Shown here one piece after another: positions 1-9,533 of a stretch of 50,020 nucleotides of DNA (positions are counted from its first letter, which is position 1; every line of letters starts with the position of its first letter). A program made the position numbers and the translations under genes. The stretch spans positions 1-50,020 of the forward strand of contig DLMI01000204.1 of the NCBI GenBank assembly GCA_002478145.1. Direction: 5' to 3'. The stretch comes from Acidobacteria bacterium UBA7540. Lineage in GTDB: Bacteria; Acidobacteriota; Terriglobia; UBA7540. The notes beneath the pieces were generated by a model. That model was not told the DNA's origin. It made no database searches and was given only the letters and a program-made list of their open reading frames with translations.

Positions 1-690
1 CTCGCCGCCCTGAAAGAAACTTGCGCCTTGTTCCAGCAAATCTCCGCCGACACCAAGGATCTCAAGGATATTCCACGCTATTGGCCGCAGATGAAGGCCC
101 ACCGCCTCCCCGCCATCCAGTACACCGCCCGCGAGGTGCGCAGCGGTCTCCAGTTCCTCGCCTACGCCTCCCACCGTTCCGCCCGGGCCAGCGAGCTGTT
201 CGCCCAGCGCGTTCAAATCCACCTGCGGCGCTGCGGCGTCAACTTGAAGGACGTGACTTGGCAGACCGACAATGGCGGGGAGTTCATCGGCGAACTTCAG
301 CCCGACGGCTCCCCTTCGCACTTTCCCGCCGCCGTCACTTACTTCGGATCCCAGCATGAGCGCATTCCGCCCGGCGCCCACACCTATCAGACCGACGTTG
401 AGACCGTCCACCGCCTCATCGAAGACGAGTTCTACGATCTGGAAACCTTTCACACGCGTACCGACTTCCTCGGCAAAGCGTCGCTCTACCAGCTCTACTT
501 CAACCTGGCTCGTCCCAACTCTCACAAGCGAGGCCTCACCCCATGGCAGATCATCCACCAACTCGATCCCCGCCTCCCCCTTAAACTCTGCTTGCTTCCC
601 CCTGCCTTCCTCGATTATCGTCTCGACACAGTGCGTCGCGACGATCGCCCCACCCCACAGGGGGGATACGATCTACCCAGGCTTCCCTAG
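1..690 (+). CDS. DDE-type transposase / integrase core, 5' end outside window
   Basis: The frame is open from the first base, so the N-terminus lies outside the window. About 229 residues are visible. They carry an rve/DDE catalytic core: a first Asp in ADTKDLKDI, a second Asp in QTDNGGEF, and the probable Glu in DVETVH, about 43 residues after the second Asp. The C-terminal part (LYFNLARPNSHKRGLTPWQ) is typical of IS481/IS3-like transposases, which cut and join DNA ends. The family within that group is not certain. The stop is followed by a tandem GTCACGTGCT motif (about 698-718) that could belong to the element end, but no terminal inverted repeat can be tested without the left end. Whether the element is intact is unknown. 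Confidence 0.75.
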   Translation, partial: LAALKETCALFQQISADTKDLKDIPRYWPQMKAHRLPAIQYTAREVRSGLQFLAYASHRSARASELFAQRVQIHLRRCGVNLKDVTWQTDNGGEFIGELQPDGSPSHFPAAVTYFGSQHERIPPGAHTYQTDVETVHRLIEDEFYDLETFHTRTDFLGKASLYQLYFNLARPNSHKRGLTPWQIIHQLDPRLPLKLCLLPPAFLDYRLDTVRRDDRPTPQGGYDLPRLP

Positions 691-741
691 CGTTCGTCAC
701 GTGCTCTGTCACGTGCTCGGAGTACAGGCACAATCCCTTCT

Positions 742-770
742 TTGACACTTCGGTACCCCTATGCGATAAT
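742..770 (+). promoter_or_regulatory. Sigma-70-like promoter for the TPR gene
   Basis: TTGACA at 742-747 and GATAAT at 765-770 are separated by exactly 17 nt. The predicted start of transcription is near 777, which leaves a leader of about 37 nt before the ATG at 814. The promoter sits just downstream of the transposase end. Confidence 0.7.
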
Positions 771-813
771 TTTGCATCTAATGTTGGGAGACTAAGCGGG
801 GCAGAAAGGGACT

Positions 814-2916
814 ATGCGTAAACTTAGCAAGAGACTTGGGGTTGGAGTCGGCGTTTTCTTGGCGGGGGCCATGGTTCTTCTTGCGGCCCAGAGTTCCGGC
901 CCATCGGGCGCGGCCAAACCGTCTGGAGAGGCGGGGCCGGCAGTCGCGGACCATGCCCAAGCCTATTACCACTTCATGCTGGCGAGGCGGTACAAGGAAC
1001 TGGCTGGCGTGTATAACCGCACCGACTATATTGACAAGGCTGTTTCCGAGTACAAACAGGCCATCACGGCCGACCCCGAATCATTATTCTTGCGGGTTGA
1101 ACTGGCCGAGCTCTACTGGCGGGTTTCCCGCGTCGGTGACGCGATTCATGAAGCGGAAGACGTTTTGAAGTCCGACCCCAACTACCCCGATGCCCACCGG
1201 CTACTGGCCCGGGTTTACTGGCACATGCTAGGTGATAGCCAGACCGAAAAGACCAACAAGGAAAACCTCCGCAAAGCCATCGAACACATGGAGGCCCTTA
1301 CCCAACTGGAACCCAAAGATACGGATTCGTGGCAGGTTCTCGGACGCCTATATAAATTGGACAACCAGGATCACAAGGCCGAGGAGGCCTTCAAGAAGGT
1401 CCTGAATGTGGACCCTGACTCGAAAGGCGGCCTGACCAGTCTGGCGCAGCTTTACTTCGAGCAAGGCGACTACGCGGGGGCGGTGGAACTGCTCAAGAAG
1501 ATCCCCGAGGCTGATTTGGATCCGTCGCTGCTCGGAATGCTGGGCTACGCCTACAGCCAGATGCACGACTTTGAATCTGCCGTGGCCACCTACGAAAAGG
1601 CTTTGGTGAAAGACCCCGAGAATCAGGAACTTCGCCGGGCTTACGCGGACGCCTTGATGGACATGGGAAACACTCCGGCCGCGCGGACGGAGTTTGAGAA
1701 GATTCTGAAAGCTGATCCTGATGACGGGTCAACGTATCTGCGGCTGGCACAACTCGATCGACAGGAAGGGCGGTTCGACCAAGCCCGAAAGGAGCTCGAG
1801 CGCGCCAGGACGTTGCCGCAGCCGGATGACACGAAGATCCAGTACGACATGAAAATCCAGTACGAGCAGGCGTTGCTTGAGGATGCGGCCGGCAACCAGG
1901 ACAAAGCCATCGAGCTTTTGCAGGGACTCGTCAAGAGTTCGGAGCAGGCAGAGAACCAATACACTCCTGCCGAGGCGAACAATCGCGCCCTCTTCCTCGA
2001 GCGGCTGGGTTTGATTTACCGCGCGCAGCGGAAATACCCCCCCGCCTTGCGAGCTTTCCAGCAGATTGTGGCGCTCGGTAAAGCGCAGGCGCCACGTGGT
2101 GAAGAGCTTATCGTGGACACGATGCGCCTGACTCACCAACTGCCGAAGGCCCTGGATGAAGTGAATTCGGCGGTGCAGAAATCTCCGGAGGAGCGGTCGC
2201 TGCGCATTCTCCGCGCCTACGTGGTGGGCGAATTGGGGCGGGTTGGCGAAGCCGTAAGCCAGCTTCAGGCGCTCATGAATAATACGCCTGCTGACCGGGA
2301 ACTTTACCTCTCCATCGCGCAAGTGTACTCTCAGGCAAAGCAGTTCGCCGAGGCGGAACAAGCCGTCAACAAGGCGCTGGGGTACAGCTCAAAGGCCGAG
2401 GAGGAAGGGTACTCACGCTTCATGCTCGGGTCCATTTATGAACGTCAGAAGAAATACGACCTGGCCGAAGAGCAATTTAAGAAAGTCCTTGCGGCCGATC
2501 CGTTAAATGCTTCGGCGGCGAATTATCTCGGCTACATGCTCGCGGACCGGGGAGTGCGCTTGGAGGAGTCCGTTAAGTACATCCAGAAGGCTTTGGAACT
2601 GGAACCGAACAACGGAGCTTATCTGGATAGCCTGGGCTGGGCATACTATAAGATGGATCGCTGCGACCTCGCCGAGCCGCCTCTGGAAAAGGCCGCGCGG
2701 TTAATGTCCGACGATCCGACCATCCATGAACATCTTGGTCGCCTTTACCTGCGGATGGGTAAAGAAACCCTGGCCGAACAGGAATGGGAACGCGCCCTCA
2801 AGGATTGGCCCCAGGCGGTATCGAGTGACTTCGATGCCGACCAGGCGGCCAAGCTCCAGAGGGAGCTCGAAGAACTGAAGCTCCGCCTCGCGAAGCAACG
2901 TTCTGTCCAGAAATAG
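814..2916 (+). CDS. Secreted or membrane-anchored TPR-repeat protein
   Basis: 700 residues. The N-terminus has basic residues followed by a hydrophobic stretch (about residues 9-25, GVGVFLAGAMVLLAA), which suggests a signal peptide or membrane anchor. Most of the rest (about 45-680) is tandem tetratricopeptide repeats of 34 residues, recognisable from repeated A-x-x-x-Y/F-x-x-A and DP-(E/D/N) junctions such as ITADPESLF, LKSDPNYPD and LNVDPDSKG. The C-terminus is a short charged helix. TPR arrays are protein-interaction scaffolds, so a periplasmic assembly or secretion role is plausible, but no substrate can be named. The ATG is preceded by GAAAGGGA and a good promoter. It is transcribed alone or with ispE 125 bp downstream. 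Confidence 0.85.
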   Translation: MRKLSKRLGVGVGVFLAGAMVLLAAQSSGPSGAAKPSGEAGPAVADHAQAYYHFMLARRYKELAGVYNRTDYIDKAVSEYKQAITADPESLFLRVELAELYWRVSRVGDAIHEAEDVLKSDPNYPDAHRLLARVYWHMLGDSQTEKTNKENLRKAIEHMEALTQLEPKDTDSWQVLGRLYKLDNQDHKAEEAFKKVLNVDPDSKGGLTSLAQLYFEQGDYAGAVELLKKIPEADLDPSLLGMLGYAYSQMHDFESAVATYEKALVKDPENQELRRAYADALMDMGNTPAARTEFEKILKADPDDGSTYLRLAQLDRQEGRFDQARKELERARTLPQPDDTKIQYDMKIQYEQALLEDAAGNQDKAIELLQGLVKSSEQAENQYTPAEANNRALFLERLGLIYRAQRKYPPALRAFQQIVALGKAQAPRGEELIVDTMRLTHQLPKALDEVNSAVQKSPEERSLRILRAYVVGELGRVGEAVSQLQALMNNTPADRELYLSIAQVYSQAKQFAEAEQAVNKALGYSSKAEEEGYSRFMLGSIYERQKKYDLAEEQFKKVLAADPLNASAANYLGYMLADRGVRLEESVKYIQKALELEPNNGAYLDSLGWAYYKMDRCDLAEPPLEKAARLMSDDPTIHEHLGRLYLRMGKETLAEQEWERALKDWPQAVSSDFDADQAAKLQRELEELKLRLAKQRSVQK

Positions 2917-3041
2917 AAGTGGACCGGCGTGCGCGAACAGGTCTTTCAATAAACTGTTAAATCTGCTCTTCCCGCCTCTGGTCGTCCAGAGACCCAGGGA
3001 CTCAAGGAACCACAGCGGACCTTGGAGAAGGCTCGCGTGGA

Positions 3042-3947
3042 GTGATTTGCACTTTGGAAAAGTCCATTCGTCTCCGTGCGTTCGCGAAGATCAACCTGGG
3101 GCTTAGGATTTTGGCCGAGCGCCCCGACGCCTATCACGAGATCCGCACCATTTATCAGACTATTGCGCTTCATGACCGGCTGGAGATTTCGCTCCGCAAG
3201 GCCGGAGAAAGAATTCGCTTCGAGTGCGATAATCCGGAGATACCCTCAGGCGGGGGAAACCTCGTGTATCGTGCCTGCGATCTCTGGCGGCGTGCGCGCG
3301 GCTTTCCAGGGGGAGTGCGCGTGCGGCTGGAGAAGATGATTCCCGCTGGAAGCGGCCTAGGCGGAGCCAGCAGCGATGCGGCGGCGACGCTGGAGGGACT
3401 GGAGCGGCTGACCGGTGAGAAGTTGCCGCCGCGCCTTCGATTCTCCCTGGCGGCCCAATTGGGGTCAGACGTCCCGCTCTTTCTGCTGGGCGGCAGGGTT
3501 CTCGGGTGCGGGCGCGGGGAGGAGGTTTATCCGCTTCCCGATCTTCCTCCTCGTAAGTGCCTGGTGGTTTTTCCTGGATTTCCCATCTCCACCGCAGAGG
3601 CTTACCGGGAAGCGGGTTTGCGGTTGACAAGCAAAGACAAAGTCCGTAGCATTGACAATGTCGGTGCGTGGCCACAATTTCCCTTGATGAATTGGGGACC
3701 GGCCGAAAACGACTTCGAGCGTGTCGTTTTCGCAAAGTGGCCTGAGTTGGCGCGGCTGAAGCGGCATCTCATCCGGGCCGGAGCCGAGATTGCCTCCTTG
3801 ACGGGGAGTGGTTCTGCTGTCTACTCAGTTTTTGAATCTACCCGTCAGATGCTCCACGCATCTAAGCTAATCCCCAAAGGGTGGCTCAAATTCGGGTCAC
3901 GCACGTTGTCACGAGCTGATTACCGGCGACTTCTGTGCTTCCGGTGA
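3042..3947 (+). CDS. ispE: 4-diphosphocytidyl-2-C-methyl-D-erythritol kinase
   Basis: 301 residues, a GHMP-family kinase. It phosphorylates the 2-hydroxyl of CDP-ME in the non-mevalonate (MEP) isoprenoid pathway. The N-terminal FAKINLGLRI segment (catalytic Lys near 16) and the glycine-rich ATP loop GSGLGGASSDAAA (about 103-115) are diagnostic. GSDVPLF, with the expected catalytic Asp, follows near 144, and the C-terminal SLTGSGSAVY motif is present. The start is GTG, supported by GGAGAAGG about 10 nt upstream; an in-frame TTG at 3054 is a less likely alternative. Length matches the family (about 280-300). Confidence 0.93.
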   Translation: MICTLEKSIRLRAFAKINLGLRILAERPDAYHEIRTIYQTIALHDRLEISLRKAGERIRFECDNPEIPSGGGNLVYRACDLWRRARGFPGGVRVRLEKMIPAGSGLGGASSDAAATLEGLERLTGEKLPPRLRFSLAAQLGSDVPLFLLGGRVLGCGRGEEVYPLPDLPPRKCLVVFPGFPISTAEAYREAGLRLTSKDKVRSIDNVGAWPQFPLMNWGPAENDFERVVFAKWPELARLKRHLIRAGAEIASLTGSGSAVYSVFESTRQMLHASKLIPKGWLKFGSRTLSRADYRRLLCFR

Positions 3948-4010
3948 GAGGTGACGAGCAAAACGTCCTCAGGAGTGCTAACTTTTTTGCCTGTCTCGGC
4001 TCACGGTTCT

Positions 4011-4084
4011 TGGGAGGTCGTCCAGTGGTAGGACACATGCCTTTGGAGCATGGAACCCTGGTTCGAATCCAGGCCTCCCAGCCA
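4011..4084 (+). tRNA. tRNA-Gln (anticodon TTG)
   Basis: 74 nt including an encoded CCA. The acceptor stem pairs TGGGAGG with CCTCCCA, starting with the weak U1-A72 pair typical of tRNA-Gln. The anticodon stem CATGC/GCATG encloses the 7-nt loop CTTTGGA, so the anticodon is TTG, reading CAA. The T arm contains GGTTCGAATCC. It lies in the ispE-prs gap and may be co-transcribed with either gene. Confidence 0.93.
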
Positions 4085-4133
4085 TATTGCGATCTTGCAC
4101 AACCCTCATGGCAGTGGTGAGGATAGGAGAACG

Positions 4134-5084
<951 letters not shown>

Positions 5085-5145
5085 AGCGGTGGAGAGCCCG
5101 CGCCTGCGGATCGCGGGGCGCATTGGAATTGAGGAGCAGAAAGTC

Positions 5146-5850
5146 ATGAGCCAGGTTCTAGCTGTTGAAGTCGAGGCGCGCGAAGAATTCGGGAAGAACG
5201 CTGCACGGCGCATGCGGCGTGCGGGTCGGATCCCAGCCGTGGTTTATGGGGGCGGAGGGCCCGCGATTCCCGTGGCGGTGGATCCCAAAGAGATTTTGCA
5301 GATTCTCCACTCAGAGTCCGGCCACAACGCCATCTTCACCCTGGAGATTCGGGGGAAGGCTCCGGCTCGCGTCATGATCCGGGACTGGCAAACCGAGCCC
5401 ATCCGCGGCGATCTTCTCCACGTTGACCTGGTCCGAATCGCGCGCGATATGAAACTGAAGCTTCAGGTCCCGATTCATGTGAGTGGCGAGCCGGTGGGTG
5501 TAAAGGTCCAAGGCGGAATCTTCGAGTTTGTGCTACGCGAAGTGGAAGTGGAATGCCTCCCCGACGATATTCCGGAGCGTTTTGTCGCCGACGTGAGCGG
5601 GCTCGAGCTCGGCAAGAACTTTCGCGTTTCAGACCTGCCGGTGGGTCCAAAGGTCAAGATCCTGACGGATCCCACACGCGTGGTCGCTCATGTGGCCGAG
5701 TTGAGAGCGGAAGAAGAGGTGAAGCCCGCTGCCGAAGAAGCAGTGGCGGCGCCAGGCGAACCCGAGGTTATCCGCAAGGGCAAGGCAGAGGGAGAAGAAG
5801 CCGAAGCGGGAGCGCCGGAAGCCAAGAAGGAAGGCAAGAAGGAAAGCTAG
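5146..5850 (+). CDS. rplY: 50S ribosomal protein L25 (general stress protein Ctc type)
   Basis: 234 residues, the long Ctc form with an N-terminal 5S-rRNA-binding L25 domain (about 1-95, EFGKNAARRMRRAGRIPAVV) and a C-terminal TL5-like beta domain (about 100-185). The last 45 or so residues form a Glu/Lys/Ala-rich tail common in long Ctc proteins. The ATG at 5146 has GAGGAG about 10 nt upstream; the frame is open back to 5089 without a better start. The order prs-rplY-pth recurs in many bacteria and supports co-transcription with the ribosomal genes below. Confidence 0.93.
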   Translation: MSQVLAVEVEAREEFGKNAARRMRRAGRIPAVVYGGGGPAIPVAVDPKEILQILHSESGHNAIFTLEIRGKAPARVMIRDWQTEPIRGDLLHVDLVRIARDMKLKLQVPIHVSGEPVGVKVQGGIFEFVLREVEVECLPDDIPERFVADVSGLELGKNFRVSDLPVGPKVKILTDPTRVVAHVAELRAEEEVKPAAEEAVAAPGEPEVIRKGKAEGEEAEAGAPEAKKEGKKES

Positions 5851-5856
5851 GCGTTT

Positions 5857-5963
5857 CGAAACTGGAAAATCGAAACTGGAATTCGAAATTCGAAAAGCGA
5901 AATTCGAAAATGCCTTCCGATTTTCGGGTTTCGAATTTCGAGTTTCGAATTTCGGTTTTCGAA
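5857..5963. repeat. Inverted pair of 7-nt tandem arrays (CGAAATT / TTTCGAA)
   Basis: The left arm (5857-5911) reads in seven-base steps: CGAAACT, GGAAAAT, CGAAACT, then a six-base step, then CGAAATT, CGAAAAG, CGAAATT, CGAAAAT. The right arm (5915-5963) is the same motif inverted in seven uninterrupted heptads (TTCCGAT, TTTCGGG, TTTCGAA, TTTCGAG, TTTCGAA, TTTCGGT, TTTCGAA) and ends on the base before the pth ATG. The two arms could form one long stem in the rplY-pth mRNA. Confidence 0.9.
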
Positions 5964-6545
5964 ATGAGACTGATCGCGGGTTTAGGAAACCCTGGCTACG
6001 AGTACTACCTGACACCCCACAACCTGGGTTTTATGGCCGTGGACCGCCTCGCCGCCGAATGTGGTTTGAATTTGGCCCATCACGAAGCTCAGGCGTTGAC
6101 GGCTTCCACGCGGATAGATGGTTTGGATGTTCTGCTGGCTAAGCCCCAGACGTACATGAATTTGAGCGGGATGGCCGTGGCCAGGCTGGCTGAGAAGTAC
6201 CGGCTGGACGTGAGCGATTTGATTGTGCTGGTGGATGACGCGGATCTTCCTCTGGGCAGCTTGCGCATTCGGCCCCGAGGCAGCGCGGGCGGCCACAAAG
6301 GAATGAAGTCCGTTATCGGCGCACTCGATTCGGGCGATTTCGTTCGCGTCCGAATGGGCGTCAGACCCGATCAGCCGATCCAGGATATGGTTTCGTACCT
6401 ACTCGGCCGATTCCGTGAGGCCGACCTGGAAACCGTAGCTGAAATGCTCGACCAAGCCTGTGAAGCTGTGCATGTTATTCTTAGAGAAGGTTCGCAAAAG
6501 GCGATGAACCGCTTTAACCGGCGGGTTCCAAGCCAACCATCGTGA
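5964..6545 (+). CDS. pth: Peptidyl-tRNA hydrolase
   Basis: 193 residues. It releases tRNA from peptidyl-tRNAs that drop off ribosomes. The N-terminal GLGNPG motif, catalytic His19 in TPHNLGF, Asn in TYMNLSG and the acid in VLVDDADLPLG are all visible, with the substrate-binding GSAGGHKGMKS loop. One oddity is Pro18 where most family members have Arg (TRHN). The ATG directly follows the last heptad of an array, so there is no Shine-Dalgarno sequence; translation may depend on coupling or on mRNA folding. rpsF starts 6 nt downstream. Confidence 0.95.
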   Translation: MRLIAGLGNPGYEYYLTPHNLGFMAVDRLAAECGLNLAHHEAQALTASTRIDGLDVLLAKPQTYMNLSGMAVARLAEKYRLDVSDLIVLVDDADLPLGSLRIRPRGSAGGHKGMKSVIGALDSGDFVRVRMGVRPDQPIQDMVSYLLGRFREADLETVAEMLDQACEAVHVILREGSQKAMNRFNRRVPSQPS

Positions 6546-6551
6546 GGTTCC

Positions 6552-6956
6552 ATGCGTAATTACGAGATCATTTTTATCGTCCGGCCTGACGTCACCGAAG
6601 AAGACGTTGACAAGCTGATCGCGCAAATGGAAGGCGTGGTTGCGGGCACGGGCGGCAAGCTCGAAAAAGTGGAAAAGCTAGGCCGCCGCCGGCTTGCTTA
6701 TCGGGTCCAGAAGCAACGTGAGGGATTTTATGTTCTCTTCCGGTTGCAGGGATCTGGTGATACGGTCAAAGAGTTTGAACGCCGCTTGAAGGTTATCGAC
6801 ACGGTGATCAAATATCTGAGCGTGCGGATTGACGAAGACTTGGAGCGCGCCGAGAAGTTCAAAGCTCTCCGGGCAAAACAGGAGTCTAAGAAGCGCCGCT
6901 CCAAGCCTGCCGTGGCGCCGCCTCCACAGCCGGCAGCGGAAGTACCCCAAGGATGA
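6552..6956 (+). CDS. rpsF: 30S ribosomal protein S6
   Basis: 134 residues. It opens with MRNYEIIFIVRPD, the usual S6 start, and keeps the beta-alpha-beta fold that binds S18 in the platform of the small subunit. About 30 extra C-terminal residues rich in Lys, Pro and Ala (KKRRSKPAVAPPP) form an unstructured tail. It is followed 14 nt later by rpsR, so the usual S6-S18-L9 cluster is intact (no ssb between). Confidence 0.95.
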   Translation: MRNYEIIFIVRPDVTEEDVDKLIAQMEGVVAGTGGKLEKVEKLGRRRLAYRVQKQREGFYVLFRLQGSGDTVKEFERRLKVIDTVIKYLSVRIDEDLERAEKFKALRAKQESKKRRSKPAVAPPPQPAAEVPQG

Positions 6957-6970
6957 AGGAGTAGATCAAT

Positions 6971-7270
6971 ATGGCAGTGCCGAGAACCAATTCTGGAGAG
7001 TCGGAGCGCCCGCAATCAAGGCGGGAGGGTGGGCCTTCAGGTCCCAAGAAGCAGTTCTTCCGCCGGCGAAAGGTTTGCAAGTTCTGCGAGGAAAAGATTG
7101 ACGTCATCGATTACAAGGACGCCCGCTTGGTGGGAGGGTTCATTTCCGAGCGGGGCAAGATACTCCCTCGCCGCCTGACCGGAACATGCTCAACCCACCA
7201 ACGATCTTTGAGCCTGGCGATCAAACGTGCACGGAACATTGCGTTGTTGCCGTTTTCTACCGGCGCCTAG
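6971..7270 (+). CDS. rpsR: 30S ribosomal protein S18 (zinc-ribbon type)
   Basis: 99 residues. The core [18 protein letters not shown] and the [11 protein letters not shown] segment are diagnostic. It keeps CKFC and a later CSTH, the residues of the zinc-binding (C+) form of S18. The N-terminal 28 residues are a charged extension. S18 pairs with S6 from the gene just upstream. GGATGAAGGAG precedes the ATG. Confidence 0.95.
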   Translation: MAVPRTNSGESERPQSRREGGPSGPKKQFFRRRKVCKFCEEKIDVIDYKDARLVGGFISERGKILPRRLTGTCSTHQRSLSLAIKRARNIALLPFSTGA

Positions 7271-7279
7271 CAACTCGGC

Positions 7280-7308
7280 GGGGGCTGGGGACTAGGGGCT
7301 AGCCCCTG
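7280..7308. repeat. Short GGGGCTA-type heptad array
   Basis: Units GGGGCTG, GGGACTA, GGGGCTA, GCCCCTG follow in seven-base steps between rpsR and rplI. The same motif family returns at 14658, 15069, 23209 and 30651. The last unit is inverted, so GGGGCTAGCCCC forms a small palindrome. Confidence 0.75.
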
Positions 7309-7326
7309 GGCGAAGGGAGTTTAACG

Positions 7327-7845
7327 ATGGAAGTAATTCTGCTTGAGAATATTGAAAAGCTTGGATCAAGAGGGCAAGTGGTGAAAGTGGCTGACGGGTA
7401 CGGGCGCAACTATCTTCTGCCCAAGAATCTGGCAGTCGCCGCTACGCTTCAGAACCGTAAGCGGATGGAGCAGCAACGCGTCCGGTTTCTGAAGCTGGAG
7501 GCGAAAGAAAAGGGCGACGCGGAGGACCTGGCAAAGCTGCTCCAGGGGGTCAGCGTAACCCTGACTCGAAAATCCGGAGAAAAGGGAACACTCTTCGGTT
7601 CTGTCACGGCCATCGACATTGCCGAGAAATTGGCGGCCCAAGGGTACAACATCGACCGGCGGAAGATCGCTCTCGATTCACCCCTGAAGATTCTGGGTGA
7701 ATACGAGGTGCCGATAAAGCTGCACAGGGAAGTAACGGCCTTCATCAAAGTGAGGGTGGAAGGCGAAGCGGAGACAGAGGCCCAGCCTCAGGCCCAGTCC
7801 CAACCGCAATCTCCTGCCACGGAGGCAAAGCCGTCGGCCGAGTAA
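7327..7845 (+). CDS. rplI: 50S ribosomal protein L9
   Basis: 172 residues. The N-terminal domain (MEVILLENIEKLGSRG, VVKVADGYGRNYLLPK) binds 23S rRNA. A long helix and a C-terminal domain (GTLFGSVTAIDIAEKL) follow. About 25 extra residues rich in Gln, Pro and Ala make a disordered tail. GAAGGGAG precedes the ATG. An imperfect hairpin directly after the stop (7846-7871) lacks a U-run. Confidence 0.95.
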   Translation: MEVILLENIEKLGSRGQVVKVADGYGRNYLLPKNLAVAATLQNRKRMEQQRVRFLKLEAKEKGDAEDLAKLLQGVSVTLTRKSGEKGTLFGSVTAIDIAEKLAAQGYNIDRRKIALDSPLKILGEYEVPIKLHREVTAFIKVRVEGEAETEAQPQAQSQPQSPATEAKPSAE

Positions 7846-7956
7846 CCGCCCTGGCGTGCGAAGCCAGGCGGCTTGGACTCGGCGAGCCGACCTTGTCACC
7901 AACCCCCGCGGGCCGAAGAGGGCAGGGCAAAAATCTCCTCTAGACATTCTCCCAAT

Positions 7957-7965
7957 TGGTATAAT
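7957..7965 (+). promoter_or_regulatory. Extended -10 promoter for dnaB
   Basis: TGGTATAAT is a perfect extended -10 element (TG-n-TATAAT), with transcription expected near 7972. No good -35 box lies at the right distance; the nearby TAGACA is only 13 nt away. It suggests that dnaB is transcribed separately from the ribosomal genes. Confidence 0.55.
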
Positions 7966-8010
7966 TCCTTTGGAATAGTTATCTGACATTCCAGAGACAC
8001 TTTTCATTCC

Positions 8011-9399
8011 ATGCCAAGCACTACGGCCAGTGACCGAGCTGTTCCTCACAATTTGGAAGCCGAGCGAGCCCTGCTCGGTTCCATTCTCCTGGATAATTCG
8101 GCCCTTAACATGGCTCTGGAAGTGGTCGGAAGGGATGATTTCTTTTCGGAAGCCCACCGCATTACCTTCGAAAAAATGGTCGGCATCTCGGAGAAGAACC
8201 GCACCATCGATCTCGTCACGCTCTCCGAGGAACTCTCCAAGGACGGGCAGACCGAGAAGGCGGGCGGGGCCGCTTACCTCGCTGCCCTCACGGATGGTGT
8301 GCCGATTGGAACCTCCGTTGCCGTTTCGGAGTACTCCCGCATCGTCAAAGAGAAGTCGCTTATTCGACGCCTTATCAATGCGTCGAACAACGTTATTTCA
8401 CGCTGTCTGGAGGGAACGGATGACCCCGACACGCTGATCGATTTGGCTCAAAGCCAGGTCTTCGACATCGCCGAGCAGAAAGTCCAATCCGGATTCACCA
8501 ACATCCGGGACATTGTGAAGTCGAGTTTCGGGACGATCGACGATCTCCTTGACCGCGGCCAGCGCGTCACGGGCATTGAAACCGGGTTCGTAGACCTCGA
8601 TAACATGACCTCAGGACTCCAACCCGGAGAACTGGTGGTGGTGGCCTCGCGGCCTTCGCTGGGCAAGACCGCCTTGGCGCTCAACATCGCCGCCCACGCC
8701 GCCATCAAGCACCATAAAACGGTTGGGCTCTTCTCTCTCGAAATGAGCAAGGAGTCGTTAGTCATCCGTCTCTTGTGCTCCGAAGCCGAAACCGACAGCC
8801 ACAAGCTTCGCAGCGGATTCTCAAGGAGCCGCGAAGATTGGAACAAGTTGACCCGCGCTTTGGGCCGACTCGGGGACGCTCCACTCTTGATCGAAGACAC
8901 TCCTGCCCTGAGCATCATGCAGATTCGCGCCAGAGCGCGGCGCCTGAAGATGGAAAAGGGGTTGGACCTGATGATCGTGGATTACCTTCAGCTCGTCTCC
9001 GGTCAGGGGCGCTTTGAGAACCGCACGCAGGAAGTCAGTTACATTTCGCGCGGCTTGAAGAGTATCGCCAAGGAGTTGAAGGTTCCGGTCCTTGCGCTTT
9101 CACAATTGAGCCGCGCCCCTGAGCAGCGACAGCGACTTGGCCAGCGACCTCAGCTATCTGATCTGCGTGAATCCGGATCGATCGAACAGGACGCCGACGT
9201 GGTTATCTTCATTTTCAGAGAGCGAAAGGCGGCTGAAGAAAGCGAAGCGGAAGGTGAGGTGGACCGGCGCGGGGTCGAGATGAAATTGATTATCGGCAAG
9301 CAGCGCAATGGCCCGACCGGCGATATCCCGGTCGTCTTCATGAGACCCTATGCGAAGTTTGAGAATCTGGCTCGCGGTCAGAAATCACCGGAGGAATGA
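8011..9399 (+). CDS. dnaB: Replicative DNA helicase DnaB
   Basis: 462 residues. It is the hexameric 5'-3' helicase that unwinds DNA at the replication fork and loads primase. The N-terminal primase-interacting domain begins with PHNLEAERALLGSILLDN. The RecA-like ATPase domain has Walker A SRPSLGKTALA (about 210-220), Walker B LDLMIVDYLQL (about 322), and the conserved SQLSRAPEQR and DLRESGSIEQDAD segments. Placement after rplI is common in bacteria. No strong Shine-Dalgarno sequence is seen. The C-terminus is the usual length, with no intein. Confidence 0.96.
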   Translation: MPSTTASDRAVPHNLEAERALLGSILLDNSALNMALEVVGRDDFFSEAHRITFEKMVGISEKNRTIDLVTLSEELSKDGQTEKAGGAAYLAALTDGVPIGTSVAVSEYSRIVKEKSLIRRLINASNNVISRCLEGTDDPDTLIDLAQSQVFDIAEQKVQSGFTNIRDIVKSSFGTIDDLLDRGQRVTGIETGFVDLDNMTSGLQPGELVVVASRPSLGKTALALNIAAHAAIKHHKTVGLFSLEMSKESLVIRLLCSEAETDSHKLRSGFSRSREDWNKLTRALGRLGDAPLLIEDTPALSIMQIRARARRLKMEKGLDLMIVDYLQLVSGQGRFENRTQEVSYISRGLKSIAKELKVPVLALSQLSRAPEQRQRLGQRPQLSDLRESGSIEQDADVVIFIFRERKAAEESEAEGEVDRRGVEMKLIIGKQRNGPTGDIPVVFMRPYAKFENLARGQKSPEE

Positions 9400-9450
9400 G
9401 GCAATCCCGCGGAGGCGTGACGCAAACGGCCAGTGCGCCCGTTTTTCGGA

Positions 9451-9509
9451 CAGGATGCTGAGAAATCCGTCTGGCATGACAACGTTCACAAACGTTTTTC
9501 AGCATCCTG
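9451..9509. mobile_element. 59-bp MITE-like element, short copy
   Basis: Near-perfect terminal inverted repeats, CAGGATGCTGAGAAA at the left and TTTTTCAGCATCCTG at the right. The centre shares GACAACGTTCACAAA with the 132-bp copy between hisG and hisD. It is a deleted version of the same family and lies about 24 nt upstream of the alr start codon. Confidence 0.7.
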
Positions 9510-9533
9510 CCGAACCCCACGCGCAACAAGCCT

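Noticed and set aside
4050..4133. Longer prs start upstream
   Set aside because: It would translate the 3' half of tRNA-Gln; the ATG at 4134 has a good ribosome site and fits the family length.
5553..6545. Fused rplY-pth reading frame
   Set aside because: The upstream half is an out-of-frame shadow of rplY, and the pth product begins normally at 5964.
7846..7871. Intrinsic terminator after rplI
   Set aside because: A hairpin exists but there is no U-run, so I did not list it as a terminator.
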